Made by a program: the position numbers and the translations under genes
DNA from: Oscillospiraceae bacterium
GTDB taxonomy: Bacteria; Bacillota; Clostridia; Oscillospirales; Oscillospiraceae
Assembly: GCA_021768185.1 (NCBI GenBank)
Contig: JAETNP010000029.1
Location: 1 to 64,000 of the forward strand
Direction of reading: 5' to 3'
DNA: 64,000 nt
Shown: positions 52,891 through 60,742 of the stretch, piece by piece
Position numbering within the stretch: the first letter of the stretch is position 1
How the letters are laid out: every line of letters begins with the position of its first letter
Notes under the pieces: model-generated
Database searches by the model: none
What the model saw: the letters and a program-made list of their open reading frames with translations, nothing else
Told to the model about the DNA's origin: nothing

Positions 52891-54513
52891 TCAGATCATC
52901 CGATAATGCTCCAGCGCTGCCCTGATCGCCCTTTCTTTCTCCGGCGGGCAAGTGGGGACTTTGGCATTTTCCGATTTCGGCAGGTTGTAATTTTCTCCAA
53001 CCTCCAGCCCACATTTCCGTTTGACCTGAGAGATATACAGGCTGGACACTTTCAGCCCAAACTTTTCCAGCACATACACCTTGATCTCATCATAGGTGGC
53101 CTTACTCTCAGCGGCGGTCAAATCCAACTCGTCCAGGCTCAGGTCCACCTCAATATGGTGTTCCGCTTTGAGTTTGGACAAAAGACATACCGTTTCCACA
53201 TGCCGCGTCCTCGGGAACAAATCCACCGCCGCAGTCTGCGCGGCAGCATATCCCTGTCCAGCAAACCGCTTTACATCCCGGGCCAGCGTCCCCGGGTCGC
53301 AGGAGACGTATACCACCCGCTCCGGACCCATTGCCGCGATGATGGGGATCACATCCTCCCCCAGCCCCTTCCGGGGCGGGTCCACCACCACTACTTCTGG
53401 CTGCAGCCGCTCCGCTGCAAGCTTCTGGGCCACATCACCTGCATCGCCGCAGAAAAATTCCGCATTGGCGATCCCATTCTCCCGGGCGTTCTCCCGGGCA
53501 TTTTCCACCGCCTCTGGTACGATTTCCGCGCCGATGACCCGACCGGCATACCTGGCCATGGCCAGCGTGATGGTCCCCGCACCGCAGTACAAGTCCAGCA
53601 CGGTCTCCCGTCCGGTGAGCCCCGCAAATTCGATCGCCTTCTCATACAGCCGCTCCGCCTGGACCCGGTTGACCTGATAGAAAGCGGGCGCCGACAGCCG
53701 GAAGGTGAGACCGCACAGCGTATCGGTCAGCGTGTCCTCCCCCCACAACGTCCGGTAAGCGCCGCCCAGGACCACGTTGGTCCGTTCCTGGTTGACGTTC
53801 AGCACAACGCCCACTGTATCCGGGCAGGCGGCGCGGATGCGGCGGACCAGATCCTCCTCGCAGGGAAGCCGGTCCCCGTTGACCACCAGGCAGACCAGCG
53901 CCTGTCCATCCCGGTTAGTGCGGACATAAATGTGCCGCAGCAGCCCTCGATGGGTGGTTTCGTCATAGGCGGGCACATCGAAATCCCGCAGATATCCCTC
54001 CACCGCCGCCGCAGCGGCGTTGGCCTGGGGAGCCTGGAGACGGCAGTCCAAAGCAGGGATCACCTGATGGCTGCGGGCGCGGAAAAATCCCGCCCGGCCA
54101 TCGGGACTGATGGGGAACTGGCACTTGTTCCGGTAAGCGTCCACCGTCTCCGCGCCCAGGATCTCCGTCACGGCGATGTCCGCCCCGCCTACCCGGCGCA
54201 GGGCGTCCTCCACCCGCTGCCGCTTGGCCTCCAGCTCCTCCTCATAGGAGATGTGCCGGAAGTCGCAGCCGCCGCAGGCAGGAAAGTGGGGGCAGTCCGG
54301 CTCCCGCCGGGCCGGGGAGGGCTCCGGTACCGCCTCCACCCGGGCGTAGGCAGTGTTTTTCAGAATTTTCAGGATGCGGACTGAGCAAGTCTCACCTCGG
54401 ACACCGCCGTGGACAAAAACCACTTGCCCATGAATCCGGGCTACCCCCAGTCCCTCGGCGGTATAGCCGGTGATGACGGCTGTATGCAGTTGATTTTTTG
54501 CCAGTTCCGCCAT
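52891..54513 (-). CDS. rlmD: 23S rRNA (uracil-C5)-methyltransferase RlmD/RlmCD with an extra C-terminal domain
   Basis: 540 residues; TRAM domain at 10-65 (ITGYTAEGLGVARIHGQVVFV), 4Fe-4S cluster C-x5-C-x2-C (CPHFPACGGC, fourth Cys in ALDCRL), SAM motif VLDLYCGAGTITLAMA, VVDPPRKGL and catalytic YVSCDPGTLARD. The methyltransferase ends at about residue 450. A further 80-residue domain (ESKATYDEIKVYVLEK, LYISQVKRKCG, CPPEKERAIRAALEHYRMI) follows. This tail also occurs in other Clostridial proteins including phage DNA methyltransferases (from memory) and may bind nucleic acid. Confidence 0.93.
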   Translation of the reverse strand: MAELAKNQLHTAVITGYTAEGLGVARIHGQVVFVHGGVRGETCSVRILKILKNTAYARVEAVPEPSPARREPDCPHFPACGGCDFRHISYEEELEAKRQRVEDALRRVGGADIAVTEILGAETVDAYRNKCQFPISPDGRAGFFRARSHQVIPALDCRLQAPQANAAAAAVEGYLRDFDVPAYDETTHRGLLRHIYVRTNRDGQALVCLVVNGDRLPCEEDLVRRIRAACPDTVGVVLNVNQERTNVVLGGAYRTLWGEDTLTDTLCGLTFRLSAPAFYQVNRVQAERLYEKAIEFAGLTGRETVLDLYCGAGTITLAMARYAGRVIGAEIVPEAVENARENARENGIANAEFFCGDAGDVAQKLAAERLQPEVVVVDPPRKGLGEDVIPIIAAMGPERVVYVSCDPGTLARDVKRFAGQGYAAAQTAAVDLFPRTRHVETVCLLSKLKAEHHIEVDLSLDELDLTAAESKATYDEIKVYVLEKFGLKVSSLYISQVKRKCGLEVGENYNLPKSENAKVPTCPPEKERAIRAALEHYRMI

Positions 54514-54541
54514 GGATACCTCCCCATGTTTTGGTCAAAAG

Positions 54542-54853
54542 TTATTTTTTTGCTACTCTGTTTATCAAAATCGTACCCACGATAAAGGCGGCGAAGAACA
54601 GGATCATCGCGACCGCAAAAACAGCCATGCGGCCGGTAATGCCGCTCCACAGGACGAAGCCCAGCAGCGCATCCAGCACAAACAAGAACGTGCCTACCGC
54701 CCTGCACAGCTTTTTTTCATCGAACTGTGCCCTTTCCTCCTTCGACATCGTGTTGTAGCCCGCAATCAGAAATGCGCCCTTTCCGCTGAAAAGCACTGCG
54801 CCTAAAATGGCGAGGATCAGTACGACAGCTATGGGGATCAGAATATCCAGCAT
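54542..54853 (-). CDS. DUF3784 family membrane protein
   Basis: 103 residues with three hydrophobic segments (about 3-22, 55-75, 78-100). The hallmark is GAFLIAGYNTMSKEERAQFDEKKLCR between segments 1 and 2; this loop defines DUF3784. Small membrane proteins of unknown role in Firmicutes. It follows the beta-CASP gene by 69 bases on the same strand. Confidence 0.85.
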   Translation of the reverse strand: MLDILIPIAVVLILAILGAVLFSGKGAFLIAGYNTMSKEERAQFDEKKLCRAVGTFLFVLDALLGFVLWSGITGRMAVFAVAMILFFAAFIVGTILINRVAKK

Positions 54854-54922
54854 ATTGACACCTCTCCATCATTTCCATCATTGAGACAGGCGAAACAAAC
54901 GGCATGGAGATCGGTGCCCGGC

Positions 54923-56515
54923 TTACGCCTCCCACTTGTCGATGAGCATCTTGATCTGGTCGGCGAAATTGCCCAGGTCGCGGTTGGCGCGGCCCTTGCT
55001 GCGGGCAATGACCTCCTGGAGCAGCTTGCCCACGGCCACCAGCCGCTGATAGGGCCCGGAAACCTTCCCGGCAGGTGTGATGACCCTGCGCTCGGGCAGA
55101 TAACCCCGCTCCAGCATCTGGTTGGCGGCCAGATCATACACCTCCGTATACTGAGGCGCATGGGCGCTGAAGCCCAGCCGGGACAGGGTGTCGGCAAAAT
55201 AGGGGGCCACTTCCCGGTCGCCGTGGACTACAAAGAAGTGGGTGGGGTGCGTGAAGGACTTGGCCCACTCGATGAGGTGATCCCGGTCGGCGTGGCTGGA
55301 GAGGCCCTTGAAGTTTTCGATCTCCGCCAGCACGGCCACCTCTTCGCCGAACAGCTTCACCGTCTGCGCACCGTTGAGCAGAGTGCGTCCCAGGGTGCCC
55401 TCCCCTTGGAAGCCCACGAATACAATGGTACACTCCCGCCGCCACAGATTGTATTTCAGATGGTGGCGGATACGCCCCGCGTCGCACATGCCGGAGGCGG
55501 AGATGATGACCTTGGGCGTCTTGTCCGCGTTGAGCTGCTTGGACTCCTCCAGGGACTCCGTCAGCCGCAGCCCGGGGAAGGAGAACATATCCACGCCGTC
55601 CTTCACCAGCGCCAGGGCCTCCTCATCCAGATAGCCCCGCAGGTCGCCGCAGAAGATGGTAGTGGCCTTGCTGGCCAGAGGGGAGTCGATGTATACCGGG
55701 AAGTCCTGGACGGATTTGACCAGGTGCTCCTGCTTGATGCGCCGCAGGAAATAAAGAAGCTCCTGGGTGCGCCCCACAGCGAAGGCGGGAATAATCACAT
55801 TGCCGCCCCGGCCCAAAGTCTTGTCGATGACCTTGGCCAGCTCCGAGGTGTAGCTCCACACCTCCTGGTGGTTCCGGTCGCCGTAGGTAGACTCCATGAC
55901 TACGTAGTCCGCCTTCGTGAGCAGAATGGGGTCCCGGATAATGGGCTGGTTGATGTTGCCGATATCCCCGGAGAAGACGATGGTTTTCCGCACACCCCCC
56001 TCGTGGAGCTCTAAAGTGATGGAGGCGGAACCCAGCAAGTGGCCCGCGTCGGTGAAGGTGGCAGTGACGCCCTCGCAGATGCCCACCTCCTGGTCATACT
56101 CGCAGGTGTGGACGTAGGCCATGGTGCGCATAGCGTCCTCAACGGTGTAAATGGGCTCCACGAAGGGACGGCCCGCACGCTGATTGCGGCGGTTGTCGTA
56201 CTCCGCGTCGGACATCTGGATGTAGGCGCTGTCCACCAGCATGATCTCCATCAGCCGGGCGGTGAGGCGGGTGGTCCAGATCTGGCCTTTGAAGCCATGC
56301 TTGACGAGCATGGGGATACGGCCGGAGTGGTCGATATGGGCATGGGTCACCAGGATGTAGTCGATGGCGTTGGGCTCGAAGGGCAGCTCATGGTTGTCGA
56401 TTTCGTCCCGCCCCTGCTGCAGGCCGCAGTCGATCAAGATTCGCTTCCCGTTGATTTCCAGGCAGTGGCAGCTGCCGGTCACGCATTGGTCTGCTCCGAA
56501 AAAGTGCAGTTTCAT
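54923..56515 (-). CDS. MBL-fold beta-CASP RNA nuclease-like protein
   Basis: 530 residues, ATG at 56515 behind AAGGAGG. Metallo-beta-lactamase motifs THAHIDHSGRIPML, TDAGHLLGSASI and FSGDIGN. Beta-CASP motifs follow: ESTYGDRNH (motif A region), PAFAVGRTQELLYFL (motif B) and SSHADRDHLIEWA with VHGD (motif C). Relatives include CPSF73-like and YSH1-type bacterial exonucleases distinct from RNase J. It should cleave RNA from an end or internally with zinc. The C-terminal 60 residues are an added helical extension. Confidence 0.92.
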   Translation of the reverse strand: MKLHFFGADQCVTGSCHCLEINGKRILIDCGLQQGRDEIDNHELPFEPNAIDYILVTHAHIDHSGRIPMLVKHGFKGQIWTTRLTARLMEIMLVDSAYIQMSDAEYDNRRNQRAGRPFVEPIYTVEDAMRTMAYVHTCEYDQEVGICEGVTATFTDAGHLLGSASITLELHEGGVRKTIVFSGDIGNINQPIIRDPILLTKADYVVMESTYGDRNHQEVWSYTSELAKVIDKTLGRGGNVIIPAFAVGRTQELLYFLRRIKQEHLVKSVQDFPVYIDSPLASKATTIFCGDLRGYLDEEALALVKDGVDMFSFPGLRLTESLEESKQLNADKTPKVIISASGMCDAGRIRHHLKYNLWRRECTIVFVGFQGEGTLGRTLLNGAQTVKLFGEEVAVLAEIENFKGLSSHADRDHLIEWAKSFTHPTHFFVVHGDREVAPYFADTLSRLGFSAHAPQYTEVYDLAANQMLERGYLPERRVITPAGKVSGPYQRLVAVGKLLQEVIARSKGRANRDLGNFADQIKMLIDKWEA

Positions 56516-56547
56516 GAGAAAGCCCTCCTTATATGTGTATATCATTA

Positions 56548-56576
56548 TTATAGCACACATGGCGAAAAATGACAAC
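56548..56576 (-). promoter_or_regulatory. promoter of the beta-CASP nuclease gene
   Basis: Minus strand: -35 TTGTCA (56576-56571), 17-bp spacer, -10 TATAAT (56553-56548), 33 bases before the start codon. Confidence 0.78.
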
Positions 56577-56600
56577 AGTGACCTGCGGGATAAAGGAAAA

Positions 56601-56699
56601 ATGAAGCAAAAACGCAGGTATTTTTATAATGGGCCGCACAAGGTGATTTGTGCTCTATGGGACTTGCTTATCCGATTTTTTGGTAAGCAGAGACTTTGA
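56601..56699 (+). CDS. possible 32-residue basic small protein
   Basis: ATG at 56601 preceded by AAGGA at a short distance. The product MKQKRRYFYNGPHKVICALW then a hydrophobic helix LLIRFFGK ends in a basic tail: small, cationic and amphipathic, like membrane-associating peptides. It is the only reasonable frame in the 330-base gap between two minus-strand genes. No homologue recalled; it may be chance. Confidence 0.3.
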   Translation: MKQKRRYFYNGPHKVICALWDLLIRFFGKQRL

Positions 56700-56802
56700 T
56701 GCTTTTTCTCTCCCCAGGAAAAAGTATCAAAAAGAACTTTAAGTTCGGGACAAAGGTCCATTTATAAAAGTGTATTTCCAAGAGATTGCAAATGGAAAAA
56801 GC

Positions 56803-56842
56803 ACGAAAAAGGCGAGGCCGCCTGAAAAGGGGGGCGGCCTCG
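56803..56842 (-). terminator. terminator of the DUF-type membrane protein gene
   Basis: On the minus strand CGAGGCCGCC (56842-56833) pairs with GGCGGCCTCG (56822-56813), followed by CCTTTTTCG. Confidence 0.8.
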
Positions 56843-56849
56843 TCCTTCA

Positions 56850-57851
56850 CTATTGATAATCGCACAGCAGGAACATCGGCTTGATACAGACCACTTCCTC
56901 GTACTCCTCCTGCTCCACCTGGACGGAGGAATTCATGGCCTGGAGGTCCTTTTTCAGCACCTCCAGCGCCTCGTCCACCGTCTGGGCCCGGCCCTCCCGG
57001 AGAATGCGGATCATCCGCTCCAGCACGACAGGGTGGGCATACTGGCAGGGGACGGGAAACTTCTTCCCCACATATTCCTCCATGGCGGCCCTGGCCGCTT
57101 CCCACTCCCGGGCGACGGCCTTCTTGTTATTCCGTGCGGTGGGCAGTACATTTGCTCCGGAGAAAAAGAAAATGGCGGCCAGCCCGAAGAGAAGGAAGTA
57201 TACCCCGCTCCCGTTTTGATGCAGCCAGCTCCACAGTCCGTAGACCAAAGCGGCGGCCCCCAGCACCACGATGGTCAGCGCCACCCACTTGTAGGCTGGA
57301 TTGGCCCGGTCAACGGTGCGCTTGGTTTTGGCGGCCCGCGCCAGCCGATTGGAAAGAGAGGGGTTGTCCGCCAGCCTGGCCTTGGCCTTTTCCAGCTCGT
57401 CCCAGGCTTTCTGGGCCTGCGGGGACAGCTCCTTCAAATACCGGGCCGCCTCCCGGGCCGCCTTCTCCGCCAGACGGCGCTCCCCCTCCTCGCTGAGCCG
57501 GGGGATGTCGGGCCGAACCTGGGCCATGTACTCCAGCAGGCGGTCCACGTCGTCCTCCCGTTTGAAATTGCACTGCTTCTGCTTCCCGTCGTCGTACTCC
57601 ACCACCAGATAGGGGATGGAGGCGAACATGCCCTTGCCGGTAAAGCCGCCCTTGCTCATAGCCACCCGCTTAAAGACCCGCCGGACGGAGGACAGGGTGA
57701 CATAGAAGCACCGGTCGATATAGAAGCTGTTGAGGTACAGGGCCTCTTTCCCCACGCCGCAGGGCCCGAAGCGTTTGCAGCCCTTTTTGTCCGCGGCCAG
57801 GGCTTCGCTCGCCAGGCCCTCCCGGCTGAGCTGCCTTGGTTTGAAGATCAT
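56850..57851 (-). CDS. hypothetical membrane protein with helical domains
   Basis: 333 residues, ATG behind AGGAGG. Residues 1-115 form a soluble N-terminal region with SFYIDRCFYVTLSSVRRVF and VAMSKGGFTGKGMFASIPYLVVEYDDGK, reminiscent of a pleckstrin-like beta fold. A helical segment rich in Ala, Glu and Arg spans 115-185, two membrane helices lie at about 190-215 and 220-240, then a cytoplasmic helical tail. I recognise no family. Its own terminator and spacing from cstA (71 bases) suggest a single-gene unit. Confidence 0.7.
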   Translation of the reverse strand: MIFKPRQLSREGLASEALAADKKGCKRFGPCGVGKEALYLNSFYIDRCFYVTLSSVRRVFKRVAMSKGGFTGKGMFASIPYLVVEYDDGKQKQCNFKREDDVDRLLEYMAQVRPDIPRLSEEGERRLAEKAAREAARYLKELSPQAQKAWDELEKAKARLADNPSLSNRLARAAKTKRTVDRANPAYKWVALTIVVLGAAALVYGLWSWLHQNGSGVYFLLFGLAAIFFFSGANVLPTARNNKKAVAREWEAARAAMEEYVGKKFPVPCQYAHPVVLERMIRILREGRAQTVDEALEVLKKDLQAMNSSVQVEQEEYEEVVCIKPMFLLCDYQ

Positions 57852-57865
57852 GGATGCCTCCTGAG

Positions 57866-57904
57866 TGAAAAGGGCGGAGGGACGAAAAAGCCGCCCCTCC
57901 GCCG
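57866..57904 (-). terminator. cstA terminator
   Basis: Minus strand: GGCGGAGGG pairs with CCCTCCGCC (57103-type stem at 57895-57903 with 57873-57881), followed by CTTTTC. Located 19 bases after the cstA stop. Confidence 0.7.
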
Positions 57905-57922
57905 CTGTTCGTATGGATAGTG

Positions 57923-59443
57923 TTACTTTTTCAGGGTATCATACCGGGGGCTGACGTTCCGCTTCTTGATGGAGTACAGGAAGATGCCCAGGAACAGAGC
58001 CGCCACGGCGATGCCGATGGGGTAGGCCACAACGGTGTTGTAGGACACCAGCTTGCCGTCGGCATAGGTGTTTACCAGTTTGCCCAGGCACTCGGGGGCC
58101 AGGATGAAGTATGTAGCGGATACGGCGCTCATGAAGGTGGCGGGAACGGCGGTGAGCCAGTAGTTCTTCTTGTCATAGAAGAGATACATGGACGCGGCCC
58201 ACAGCACGATCATGGCCAGGGTCTGGTTGGTCCAGCTGAAGTAACGCCAGATGACGGTGTAGTCGATGAACTTCAGGCAGTTGCCGATGCCCAGGAACGC
58301 GCCCACGCCCAGCACGGGGATGCAGAGGATCAGGCGGTTCTTGTACTTGCCCTGGTCCAGCTTCAGCCAGTCGGCCAGCACCAGACGGGCGGAACGGAAG
58401 GCGGTGTCGCCGGAGGTGATGGGGCAGGCAATGACGCCCAGCATAGCCAGAGCGATGCCGATGCCGCCCATGGTCTTGGCACACACATCGTAAATGGCGG
58501 CGGACTGGCCGTTGGCCAGAATGGCCTGGAGGCCGGTGTTGAGCCCGCCGGTGACCTCATACAGGGAGCAGCCGGCGGCGGCCCAGATGAGAGCGATGAC
58601 GCCCTCGCAGACCATGGCGCCGTAGAAGACGAAGTGGCCCTGACGCTCGCTCTTCATGCAGCGGGCCATCAGGGGAGACTGGGTGGCGTGGAAGCCGGAG
58701 ATGGCGCCGCAGGCCACGGTGATGAACATGAAGGACCACACCGGGGTTCCGGCGGGGTGCATACTGCGGAAGTTGCTCCAGATTTCCGGAATGGTATACT
58801 CGGGCTTGACAAAGATGCCGATGGCCACGCCTACCGCCATGATGATCAGGCAGATGCCGAAGATGGGATAGATCTTGCCGATGATCTTGTCAATGGAGAG
58901 GAACGTAGCGATGAAGTAGTACACAAGGATGATAATGAGCCAGAACAGGGTGGTGGCCAGGATGCCCTCTGTGCCGTTCTGCTGGAACAGGGTGACGATC
59001 AGGCCCGCGGGACCCACGGCGAACACGGTGCCCACCATCACCAGCAGCACCACGCTGAACACGCGCATGACGTTCTTCATGGCGCCGCCCAGGTAGATGC
59101 CGGCAATTTCGGAGATAGACTCGCCGTTGTTGCGCTCACTCATCATGCCGGAGAAGAAGTCGTGGACGCCGCCGGCCAGCAGGGTGCCGAAGGTGATCCA
59201 CAAAAAGACAATGGGGCCCCACAGAGCGCCCTGGAGCGCGCCGAAGATGGGGCCGAGGCCCGCGATATTCAGCAGCTGAACCAGAAACAGCTTCCACTGG
59301 GGGAGCACCACGTAGTCAACGCCGTCGTTGATTTTGACGGCAGGGGTCTCGCGGTCATCAGGGGCGAAGGTGTTCTCCACCACTTTGCCGTAGGTGAAGT
59401 ATCCGCCGATCAAAAGCGCGAGACAGATGAGAAAACTAACCAC
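57923..59443 (-). CDS. cstA: CstA-family carbon starvation / pyruvate or peptide transporter
   Basis: 506 residues, GTG start behind GAGGAGGT. About twelve or more membrane segments. CstA motifs include NIAGLGPIFGALQGALWGP near residue 60, HDFFSGMMSERNNGESISEI near 95 and FHATQSPLMARC in the middle. Members take up pyruvate or peptides. Its promoter is followed by a 78-base leader with an inverted repeat. Confidence 0.93.
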   Translation of the reverse strand: MVSFLICLALLIGGYFTYGKVVENTFAPDDRETPAVKINDGVDYVVLPQWKLFLVQLLNIAGLGPIFGALQGALWGPIVFLWITFGTLLAGGVHDFFSGMMSERNNGESISEIAGIYLGGAMKNVMRVFSVVLLVMVGTVFAVGPAGLIVTLFQQNGTEGILATTLFWLIIILVYYFIATFLSIDKIIGKIYPIFGICLIIMAVGVAIGIFVKPEYTIPEIWSNFRSMHPAGTPVWSFMFITVACGAISGFHATQSPLMARCMKSERQGHFVFYGAMVCEGVIALIWAAAGCSLYEVTGGLNTGLQAILANGQSAAIYDVCAKTMGGIGIALAMLGVIACPITSGDTAFRSARLVLADWLKLDQGKYKNRLILCIPVLGVGAFLGIGNCLKFIDYTVIWRYFSWTNQTLAMIVLWAASMYLFYDKKNYWLTAVPATFMSAVSATYFILAPECLGKLVNTYADGKLVSYNTVVAYPIGIAVAALFLGIFLYSIKKRNVSPRYDTLKK

Positions 59444-59460
59444 AAAAATACCTCCTCACA

Positions 59461-59524
59461 CAAATAGCCGGCCAGTTTTGGTGCAAACGACGAATGAATG
59501 CCCCAATTCATCTGGCCGATTTGG
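59461..59524 (-). promoter_or_regulatory. inverted repeat in the cstA 5' leader
   Basis: CCAAATCGGCCAG (minus strand, 59524-59512) can pair with CTGGCCGGCTATTTG (59475-59461) with a 3-base bulge. It encloses a 36-base loop and ends 18 bases from the GTG start, so it could hide or expose the ribosome site or bind a regulator. Confidence 0.5.
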
Positions 59525-59528
59525 CGTT

Positions 59529-59557
59529 ATTATACCACTGGCCGTCTCTGATGTCCA
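59529..59557 (-). promoter_or_regulatory. cstA promoter
   Basis: Minus strand: -35 TGGACA (59557-59552), 17-bp spacer, -10 TATAAT (59534-59529). Confidence 0.75.
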
Positions 59558-59640
59558 GTATTTTTCTGCCTTGACTCGCTAAACTGTGTGATTTCACAAA
59601 AGAAGCCAAAATTTTTCGTCAATTATTCTGTTTCTGCTCC

Positions 59641-59669
59641 TTGCAAACCGGGAAAATTTGGGGTATAGT
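59641..59669 (+). promoter_or_regulatory. promoter of the CODH accessory cluster
   Basis: -35 TTGCAA (59641-59646), 17-bp spacer, -10 TATAGT (59664-59669). It reads into the His-rich protein gene and probably on through cooT and the small genes, since no terminator is seen before 61.7 kb. Confidence 0.75.
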
Positions 59670-59717
59670 GTATTTAGTTAAAATTGTGTCAATATAACCT
59701 CGGGAGGAAAATCACAA

Positions 59718-60032
59718 ATGGGACATTTCGATCACGACCATGACCATGGCGAACACGTCCACGAGCACACCCACGTTGACGAGCATGGCCAGCCCTACAC
59801 CCACACCCACCAGCATACCCACACCGGAGAGCATCACCATGCCCACGGCGGTGAGCAGACCATCGCGGTGCTGCAGTACATGCTGGAGCACAACATCCAC
59901 CACGCCAAGGAACTCAGTGACATGGCGGCGGAGTTTGACGGCGAGGCCCGCCACCAGCTGCTTCATGCGGTGGAGTCCTTTGACCAGGCCAACGGCTATC
60001 TGTCGGCGGCTCTGGAGGAGCTGAAGAAATAA
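59718..60032 (+). CDS. histidine-rich metal-binding protein, CooJ-like
   Basis: 104 residues, ATG after GGGAGGAAA. Residues 3-47 contain 19 His plus many Asp/Glu (HDHDHGEHVHEHTH, THTHQHTHTGEHHHAHGG). Residues 48-104 are a helical domain (IAVLQYMLEHNIHHAKELSD, LLHAVESFDQANGYLSAALEEL). Such clusters bind Ni or Zn. The position next to cooT, cooC and acsD suggests storage or delivery of nickel for carbon monoxide dehydrogenase, the job of CooJ in Rhodospirillum, where the His tract lies at the other end. It is not homologous to CooJ as far as I can tell. Confidence 0.85.
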   Translation: MGHFDHDHDHGEHVHEHTHVDEHGQPYTHTHQHTHTGEHHHAHGGEQTIAVLQYMLEHNIHHAKELSDMAAEFDGEARHQLLHAVESFDQANGYLSAALEELKK

Positions 60033-60062
60033 AATTTACCCTTTGGAAAAGGAGTGATTCCC

Positions 60063-60251
60063 ATGTGCCTTTCTACGATTTATAAGAACGAGAAGCAGGA
60101 GGACAACATCCTCTGCAAGTTCGTGGCCAGCATCAATGTGGACGGCGACAAGCTGATTTTCGAGGATGTCATGGGCATGAAGACCACCATCACCGGCCGG
60201 CTGGTCAGCGCTGACCTGACGGCGGGCAGCGTCATCGTGGCGGCGGAGTGA
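60063..60251 (+). CDS. cooT: CooT-family nickel-binding protein
   Basis: 62 residues, ATG at 60063 after AAGGAG. It begins MCLSTIY, with the conserved Cys2 that forms the Ni site across the CooT dimer, and continues as a small beta barrel (NVDGDKLIFEDVMGMKTTITG, LVSADLTAGSVIV). CooT helps nickel insertion into CO dehydrogenase. It lies 30 bases after the His-rich gene and 4 bases before the next small gene. Confidence 0.87.
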   Translation: MCLSTIYKNEKQEDNILCKFVASINVDGDKLIFEDVMGMKTTITGRLVSADLTAGSVIVAAE

Positions 60252-60255
60252 GCCT

Positions 60256-60477
60256 ATGAGAGAGTACGAGCTCTGCTGCGAGATCTTCAACCAGTGCAGC
60301 AACAACCAGATGCGGGACGTGGATTTTCAGGAGGTGTCCGTGGAGGATACCGACGCCTATATCCGCGCCCTGGAGCCCCGGGCGGAGATAGAGCGGGAGG
60401 ACCTGGCCGACGGCGCGGTGGTGTACCATACCAACACCGCCGGACTGCTGAAACGGTACAGTTTTACGCCCATTTGA
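60256..60477 (+). CDS. small conserved-looking protein of the CODH cluster
   Basis: 73 residues; ATG follows the cooT stop by 4 bases. An N-terminal MREYELCCEIFNQCSNNQMRD has three Cys within 12 residues. It is followed by an acidic helix and a beta segment (GAVVYHTNTAGLLKRYSF). Family unknown; Cys spacing and location point to a metal-handling or cluster-maturation role. Confidence 0.7.
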   Translation: MREYELCCEIFNQCSNNQMRDVDFQEVSVEDTDAYIRALEPRAEIEREDLADGAVVYHTNTAGLLKRYSFTPI

Positions 60478-60526
60478 CCTGATCGTATTTCGCTGTCTGA
60501 CTTAAATAACGAAAGGAGCAGCTATT

Positions 60527-60673
60527 ATGGGAATGACTGATTTGCAATTCAAGAGTTATCTGAAACAGCTGATCCGCGCGCTTGAAGCAGCGGAAAGTAA
60601 AGACACAAAAGAGGCGATCCTGGCAGAAATAGCGAAGTTAAGACAAGACCTGGAAGAAGATTTAAAAGGATAG
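60527..60673 (+). CDS. 48-residue helical small protein
   Basis: ATG at 60527 after GAAAGGAG. It begins MGMTDLQFKSYLKQLIRALE and ends LAEIAKLRQDLEEDLKG; almost entirely amphipathic helix with no Cys or His. Short helical proteins of this type recur in Clostridia. Base composition is AT-richer than the neighbours. It lies between the nickel genes and metF; role unknown. Confidence 0.65.
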   Translation: MGMTDLQFKSYLKQLIRALEAAESKDTKEAILAEIAKLRQDLEEDLKG

Positions 60674-60742
60674 CGGTAAACAATGTATCCCATGCGGCGG
60701 TGCCGCTGAAATTATATTTCACATACGGAGGACGATTATATT

